DNA of 64,000 nt from assembly GCA_002150815.3 (NCBI GenBank), contig NDFF03000090.1, positions 186,001-250,000 on the forward strand, given 5' to 3'. The notes under the pieces were generated by a model, which did not search any database, was not told where the DNA came from, and saw only the letters and a program-made list of their open reading frames with translations. The DNA comes from Grammothele lineata. Taxonomy: Eukaryota > Basidiomycota > Agaricomycetes > Polyporales > Polyporaceae. Position 1 is the first letter of the stretch; each line of letters begins with the position of its first letter. Below are positions 58,521 to 64,000 of this stretch, piece after piece. The position numbers were made by a program, and so were the translations under genes.

Positions 58521-59793
58521 CTATGAACAGAGGTGGACGACGCCCTCGAACGTCGCGAACGTTACCATGTTCACAGGTATTGCCCTACAGAAACGGTCTG
58601 AGTTAGCATCGACGTATGTATAGAGCGGTGCGCGACTGACCGTACGAGCGTGGGTGCCAGCCCACGGAAGAACACGCTCACGCCCTCCGCGCGGTAGGAC
58701 GCGACGATCGTCGACCACGTCGTCCTATACGGGTTCTCCGGACCCGCCGCAATCGTGCTCTGAACGCGCGTTTTGACGACGTCAAACGGGAATGTCACCA
58801 CCCAGCCCGCGACACCGGCCATCCCGCCCGCGGCGAGGAGCGCGGGCCACGAGTGCGTCGCGAGCGTGGACTCAACTTCGCCCTCGCGCGAGTTGTTTCG
58901 CGCGTGCGCGCCGTGCGGGCGAGGCCAATATCGGAGCGTCGCCTCGTATGCGGCGAAGTACGCGCCGTATCCGATGTCGCGGAGAGCGGTCGCGGTGATC
59001 CCGCGGTAGAATCCGCGTAGGCCGTGGGTGCGCCAGATGTGTCGGACGACGTCGAGGTCGCTGACGACTGGGGAGGCGGCGGTGCGGACGAGGGATTGTT
59101 GGTGCACCTTGATGAGTTCGGCAGGGGTCGTGATTAGTCTGCGCGCACGAGCTTGGGTGAGCGGATGAGAGCGCGGAAGACGCGAAGGACGTACGAAGAT
59201 AAAATGCCAGTCCCTGCGCCTGCAAGGTTAATTTGAGTGAGTGTAGGTGTCGCGTTATCATCGTTCAGCTGCGCGCGCAAGAGAGAGCGGTACGTAGAGA
59301 ATACGATCCCGTTTAATGGTGGTGCTCCGGCCTGCAAATTGTTAGACCCACAGGTCAGAGAAGATCAATTTGAAGGGGAGAACGGCGACGCACCAAAGGC
59401 GCAGTAATTCCACGAAAGAGGCCGCGGACACGTTCTTCTCGTACAATGGTGACGAACGCGTGCAAGGTAGAGCGGTACTTGGACGCGATGTGAGGGTTTT
59501 GGAAGCGCACCTTGACTGCGCGGGCGTTCGGTAGGGGCGCGAGAACATATGACGACATACGCACCGGTGTCAAACGGATATCCGACCACAACTGCAGCCA
59601 TCCCTGTGCATGCCGACAACGAGCTGAACCGCGTGAGACATGATGGCTACACTGGAGGTGACGAACCGGCAACAGTGCCCGCGAAGAAGTCCAGAGCGGG
59701 GCTGATTTCTGGAAATCGGACATCGAAATCAGCCGCGCAAGCACTAGAACTGTTGATAACATACCCATGAGGTTTGTTTCCGGGGTATCCGAC
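58521..59793 (-). CDS. Mitochondrial carrier protein (SLC25 family)
   Basis: Model: complement(join(58521..58584,58641..59138,59195..59331,59394..59515,59565..59603,59667..59708,59763..59793)), 310 aa. Three carrier repeats with signature starts: GYPFDTVKVRFQ, TPAELIKVHQQ and FPFDVVKTRVQ. Each is followed by a GL.RGFYRG-type block (VRGLFRGI, LRGFYRGI, VSVFFRGL). The family exchanges metabolites across the inner mitochondrial membrane. The PAELIK second repeat and overall layout suggest the carnitine/basic amino-acid branch, but I cannot assign a substrate. The short first exon (MSDTPETNLM) is supported by phase and start context. It lies head-to-head with the Abp1-type gene. Confidence 0.9.
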
Positions 59794-60040
59794 ATGTCGA
59801 GATATAGCGACGTGAAGACGGAGAGGTGGTCGAGGAGAAAGGACGAGCTGGCGAGCTCCGGCCGACGCGAACGCGCGCGAGGACGTGAAGCCGAAGCGCC
59901 CACTACATCATCGCCTCGAGCCGGCCGCTGCGCTTGCCTCGCAGCCACGACCGCGTCTCTTTTGTCTCTCTTCTTTCATCTACACTACCACTACCACCTC
60001 ACCACTCGATTCACGATACCCCAAATCTAAACGCAGAGCG
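59794..60040. promoter_or_regulatory. Divergent promoter, carrier and Abp1 genes
   Basis: 247 bp with a long CT-rich pyrimidine tract (about 59955-60015) just before the Abp1 start, common in front of well-expressed fungal genes. Confidence 0.45.
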
Positions 60041-62639
60041 ATGTCTCTGCAGATCAACCTCTCCAGCCGGGACATCCGCCAGGCGTACGAGGATGTCGTC
60101 AACGCTCGCGGAATAGATTGGGCGATATTTACTTACGATAAAGGCTCGAACGACCTCAAAGTTCAGGCGACCGGAGACGGCGGACTGGAGGAGCTGCAGG
60201 AAGAGTTCTCGGATGGCCGGTATGTTTGGGTTCTTCCGTCATTGGTGCGTTAGTCCGAGCCTTGTTCGCAGCATGCAATACGCGTTCGCCCGCGTCAAGG
60301 ATCCCAACGTACGTTTTGTGCTCTTCGTTCCACGCACGCCCTCGTCTCATTTATTTGTAGAGCACGCTACCAAAGTTCGTGCAGATCAATTGGTGCGGAG
60401 ACGGTGTCCCCGTTGCTCGCAAGGGTCTCTTCCACACCCACTCCAGTGCAGTCGCTAACTTCCTCCGCGGAACGCATGTCGTCGTCAATGCTCGCAACGA
60501 GGTACGTGTGCTATGTTCGTGCGTATGTCCGATCCGTCCCCAACGACCTCTTGCGTGTAGTCCGATGTCTCCCCCGATTTGATCATGTCTCGCGTTGAGG
60601 CTGCTTCTGGTGTCAACTACACCGCCCAGAAGGAGGCTCCTCGCAAGTTCGAGCCTATCGCTCCCGTCGGGACCAACTACACGCCCGTCGGTAAGGTTGA
60701 CATCGCTGCGCTTCGCTCTTCCGCGCCTCCTCCCGCCCCAGCCGCGTCGAAGCCGTCCATGCCCACTGCTGCCCGTCCCGTCCCGCCCGCGGCGGCCCGT
60801 CCGATACCCACTGCACCGTCTGTGGTTCCGAGCAAGGCCCCGGCGGACGCTTGGGCCGACGACGACAATAGTTTCGCTTCTCCTCCGCCTCCGCCCGTCG
60901 CGTCGCGCCCCGTCCCCACGGCTTCCCGGCCCGTAGTCGCTGCTTCGGTAAGTCCACTTCTCTGTACTCGCTGTGCTGGTCCTAGACTGACATTATACAG
61001 TCTGCTGCTCGGTTCACTGCCGCGGCACCCGCGCCAGCGCCCGTCGTGTCGTCCAACGTCCCGACTAAGCCCGCGGAGGATGACAAGATCGGCCCCGTCG
61101 GTACCGCATACACGCCCATCAAGCTCCAGCCCAAGAAGCTCGTCAATCCCTTCGCTGCCATGCAGCAGACCCAGGAACCCGCGGCCTCTCCAAGAGCCCC
61201 TGCTGCCGGTGGCGAGTGTCGCGCTTAGTTCCTTCACGCGCGGTTCTTACTAACATCGAGACGAACAGGCTCGAAGAAGCTCACCTGGAGCGAGCGCCAG
61301 GCGCTGGCGAAGAAGCAGCAGGAAGAGGAAGAGGCTCGCGCGAAAGCCGCCTTCGCGTCCCAGCCCGCCGCCCCGTCCGCACCCGCCTTCCGCGCGGCCG
61401 CGCCAGTGTCGCGCGCGCCGCCCCCGATATCTGCGCCCGAGCCTGAGCCGGAAGAGGAGTACGATGCCCCGGTAAGTGATGCGCGATTCGACGCGTCTCC
61501 AGCGGTCGCTCACTCGACGGAACGTCTTTTCAGCCGCCTCCTCCACCGCCCGCGCCCCCAGCGTTGCCCAGCGCGACGCGTCCAGTCCCTGCGGCGGCTT
61601 CGCCTGTCGTGGACGCCCCGCCACCACCGCCGCCTCCTCCCCCGCCCCCTCCGCCCGTCGCGTACGAGCCGGAGCCAGAGCCTGAAGTCGCTCCGCCCCC
61701 GCCGCCCGTACGTCCTCTCCGTCTATCCGTACTGAAAAACGCGACTGATCGCGCATACACCCAGCCTCCACCGCCTCCGCCTCCGCCGCCTCCTGCGGCT
61801 GCAACCGCTATCGGTGTCGCGGCGGCAGCTGCTGTTGCTGCGCCCATCGTCACTGCCGCTGCGCTGGCTGAGCCCGAGCCCGAACCTGCACCCGCTGCGG
61901 TCTCTGGCAAGGGCCTATGCGCGATCGTGCAGTACTCGTACGAGGTGCGTCCCCACGAATGACTTATCGGAACAAACGACTGATGTGTATGTGGAATTAC
62001 GTTGTAGGCGCAAGAGGATAACGAGATGGAGCTCACCGAAGGCGAGCTCATCGAGCAGATCGAGCAACTCGACGAGGGCTGGTGGTCCGGCGTCGGCGCG
62101 AACGGGACTAAGCAGGGTCTCTTCCCTGGTACGCTTTGCTTCACGCCTCCACATTTCGACGTTCGGAGCTAATGCGAGGGATATAGCGAACTACGTCGAG
62201 ATTGTCGAGTCGCTGGAAGAGGCTGCGCCCGCTACTCCGCCGCCGCCTTCCCCGCCTCCTCCGCCTCCTCCGCCCCCTGCGCCCGCGCCGCCCCCGGTCG
62301 CGGCGGGGCCCGAGCCCGAGCCTGCCGCTGCGGAGGAAGATCTTGGAAGCTGGGCTATTGCTGTATACGAGTGCGTATCGTGTTTCGTATCTCGGGATAC
62401 GGAAGGCTGACGAGCACTTATCGGACAGCTACGACGCGGGAGAGGACAACGAGATCTCGTTCAAAGAGGGCGACCGCATCACGCACATCGAGGCCGTCTC
62501 GGATGACTGGTGGCAGGGTACGACGGCCAGCGGAGACGTTGGGTTGTTCCCTGGTGAGTCTTCGCGCGCTGGCGTGCTCGTTGTGGTCGAGATATTGACG
62601 TGTTGCTTTTCAGCGAACTACGTCGAACTGCAGGCGTAA
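60041..62639 (+). CDS. ABP1: Abp1-type actin-binding protein: ADF-H domain plus two SH3 domains
   Basis: Model of 12 exons, 654 aa: join(60041..60219,60272..60308,60361..60501,60561..60947,61001..61208,61269..61471,61534..61707,61765..61944,62008..62128,62187..62370,62429..62553,62614..62639). N-terminal ADF-homology domain: MSLQINLSSRDIRQAYEDV to FLRGTHVVVNARNE. A long Pro/Ala linker holds two PVGTxYTP repeats and WSERQALAKKQQEEEEA. SH3-1 is CAIVQYSYEAQEDNEMEL, WWSG, GLFPANYVE; SH3-2 is AIAVYDYDAGEDNEISF, WWQG, GLFPANYVEL. Two poly-Pro tracts lie before and between. The protein links actin patches to endocytic partners and activates Arp2/3. Donor at 61209 (GTGGCG) is the weakest junction. 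Confidence 0.94.
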
Positions 62640-62946
62640 GGAGTGGGCGGCGGCCGCGTCCGCTTTGGCTGAAACGCCTGCACGGCGTGTGCACCGGTGG
62701 AAGAGGCGCCCGATGGATGGGGAGTACAGGTGTGCGGCTGAGCCGCACACCGCTCGGTAGAGTGGGTGGCGAAGGGCGAGGGCGCGCGGGCATGCGGCTG
62801 GGCAACAAGAATGCCGCTAGCAAATATGTGTAATAATCCCGACACCAGAATATGTAGAAATCGAGTCGTGCACATTGATTGGAGTTGCAATGTTATTGTG
62901 AGTGATATACGGCAACTTGAAGGAGCACTCAACAAGATATCGGAGA
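62640..62946. other. Convergent 3' spacer
   Basis: 307 bp between convergent genes; nothing beyond presumed polyadenylation sites. Confidence 0.4.
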
Positions 62947-63535
62947 TCACCAGCGATGTCTGGAGTGCCATTCTGTCTCAAACCACTTTGTGGCGTTCCG
63001 CAGCTTCTGCTCCGTGGACGCTAGGGCGCGCTCGACGCGCCGCTCCCTCCTATCGCAAGCTGCCGCCTCGGGATCTGTCAGGGGTGCCTTCTCCCGCCGC
63101 TCCCGCCGCATTTCTACCAATATGTCCGTCAACCGCGTCATCTTGTCCATCATCTCGGCCAGCTCCGCGAGCACCTGTCGCATCTCCTCCTCCTTGTACG
63201 TGACCCGAACTACTGCATCCACAGCCAGCTCGCCGAAATTGTCCATGATGTCGCGAATCTCGGGTCGGAACCCTGGCCTCTCTCCCTGTATTGGATCTAA
63301 TATTATTCTCTGTTTCTCCCCAAGATGTGATCTGCTTACCTCGTTCTCCCGGGCACTTGTCTGCCCGGGAGCCCTCCTGAGGACCACCAATGCATTATCT
63401 GAGGGTTGCTATAGTATCATACATTCCTCATTCATTAACGAGCTTTATGAAAGTAAGCATAACATGAGCACTCACCTGATCACTCAGCAAGTCAGACGCT
63501 GAGAAATCGCTGTAGAATTCCTCGGCGTCAGACAT
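62947..63535 (-). CDS. Small coiled-coil hypothetical protein
   Basis: Model: complement(join(62947..63285,63340..63408,63476..63535)), 155 aa. It starts MSDAEEFYSDFSASDLLSDQ and uses a GTGAGT donor for intron 1 and a GTAAGC donor for intron 2. The acceptor at 63286 (AATACAG) is chosen because the nearer ATTAG would break the frame. The middle (IRDIMDNFGELAVDAVVR) and the segment YKEEEMRQVLAELAEMMDKM through MRRERREK look like a coiled coil. The end is basic with HSRHRW. No known domain recognised; likely a cytosolic scaffold-type protein, function unknown. Confidence 0.6.
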
Positions 63536-64000
63536 GTGAGGGTTCACTGGCGTAAAGATGGAGGGGTCGGTAGTTACACTCACGTTTATATACACGCCTC
63601 ATGGAGAGTGCACGGACCTCCCTTTGTTTGCTCATGGCATGTATACAGGCTGGGCACGTGTACGTGAGTCGTCGTCGGAAGCGGGGAATACGTACGTGCA
63701 CTGCGTCTTGCGAGCTAACATGACCGTTGAAGGTAAGCAAAGCGATGTGGTGCGGGAGCGCTTACCAGTAGCGCGACTTCGTCCCTGCCACCGCCATGCA
63801 CCAACCGGGGATGTCCTCGCCTCTGGTGTTCCCCCACTTCACAATCAAATAGCAGTGACTAAGTAGTCTCTATTTCTCAGCGGGTCGCCCGTCCATAATT
63901 GTGGATTTCCTTGCAGCTGCGCACCTTCGGGCCGCCAGCCGTCTTTCGAACCTCGCGCTCGAGTCCGTGTTCTTGCTTCTCGACCATCATCTTGCTCCAG
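63536..64000. other. Right edge, possible start or end of another gene
   Basis: The last 100 bp are open on both strands. On the plus strand, TTTCCTTGCAG at about 63908-63918 would make an acceptor into an open segment reading to the window end. On the minus strand, a frame ending near 63880 reads MMVEKQEHGLEREVRK. Too little sequence to decide which, if either, is coding. Confidence 0.25.

Noticed and set aside
61530..62144. Gly-rich minus-strand frame that looks like a glycine-rich protein
   Set aside because: It is the complement of the poly-proline exons of the Abp1-type gene; the Gly runs are complementary to CCN codons.
1..64000. CRISPR arrays, insertion sequences, operons and ribosome-binding sites
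   Set aside because: The intron-rich, basidiomycete-type content makes bacterial features inapplicable, and I saw no transposon ends or long terminal repeats.

Overview
The window is genomic DNA of a filamentous basidiomycete, most likely an Agaricomycete. The genes are GC-rich, lie on both strands and carry many introns of about 45-70 bp with GT..AG ends and CTRAY-like branch points. The best relatives I can name are fungal housekeeping proteins plus lineage-typical families (MYND-finger arrays, GMC oxidoreductases, DUF6533-like membrane proteins, F-box proteins). All gene models are my own splice-by-eye reconstructions. Wherever exon coordinates are given, the reading phase was checked across each junction.

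Left half (1-29 kb): an array of paralogous MYND-type zinc-finger genes interrupted by housekeeping genes. There is a partial MYND gene at 1-677 (+). Two non-MYND genes (940-1889 and 2182-3089, both -) share the exon architecture of the array. Three MYND genes lie on the minus strand (3406-4904, 5282-6457, 7183-8688) and three on the plus strand (20366-21842, 22408-23568, 23969-25491). A more diverged copy is at 27922-29265 (+). Between and beside them sit a YIH1/IMPACT homologue (9115-10600), a small secreted repeat peptide precursor with KR sites (11066-11369), a dipeptidyl peptidase IV-type enzyme (13228-16562), a Dnm1-type mitochondrial-fission dynamin (16875-19940) and a Gdt1-type cation transporter (26506-27553).

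Middle (30-46 kb): a duplicated module made of a single-pass membrane protein gene ending in a PPPYTP motif and, tail-to-tail with it, a secreted GMC oxidoreductase gene. Copy one is 30301-31474 plus 31713-34343. Copy two is a decayed membrane-protein gene at about 35200-35668 plus 35691-38288. A further membrane-protein paralogue stands alone at 39852-40789. A two-exon F-box-like leucine-rich protein (41018-42600) and a DUF6533-like multi-pass membrane protein (43635-45421) follow.

Right part (46-64 kb): coronin (46316-48352), a ketopantoate reductase-like enzyme (48601-50102), two tandem FAD-dependent oxidoreductases of the DAO fold (50566-52401 and 53012-54916), mitochondrial Hsp78 (55073-58188), a mitochondrial carrier (58521-59793), an Abp1-type actin-binding protein with two SH3 domains (60041-62639) and a small coiled-coil protein (62947-63535).

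Points most worth following up: (1) the MYND array, in which two three-gene sets keep the same left-to-right order but lie on opposite strands; (2) the 78-residue Kex2-type repeat precursor; (3) the membrane-protein/GMC module with one decayed copy, and GMC genes that contain a 6-nt micro-exon; (4) a possible frameshift in the surviving membrane-protein gene.
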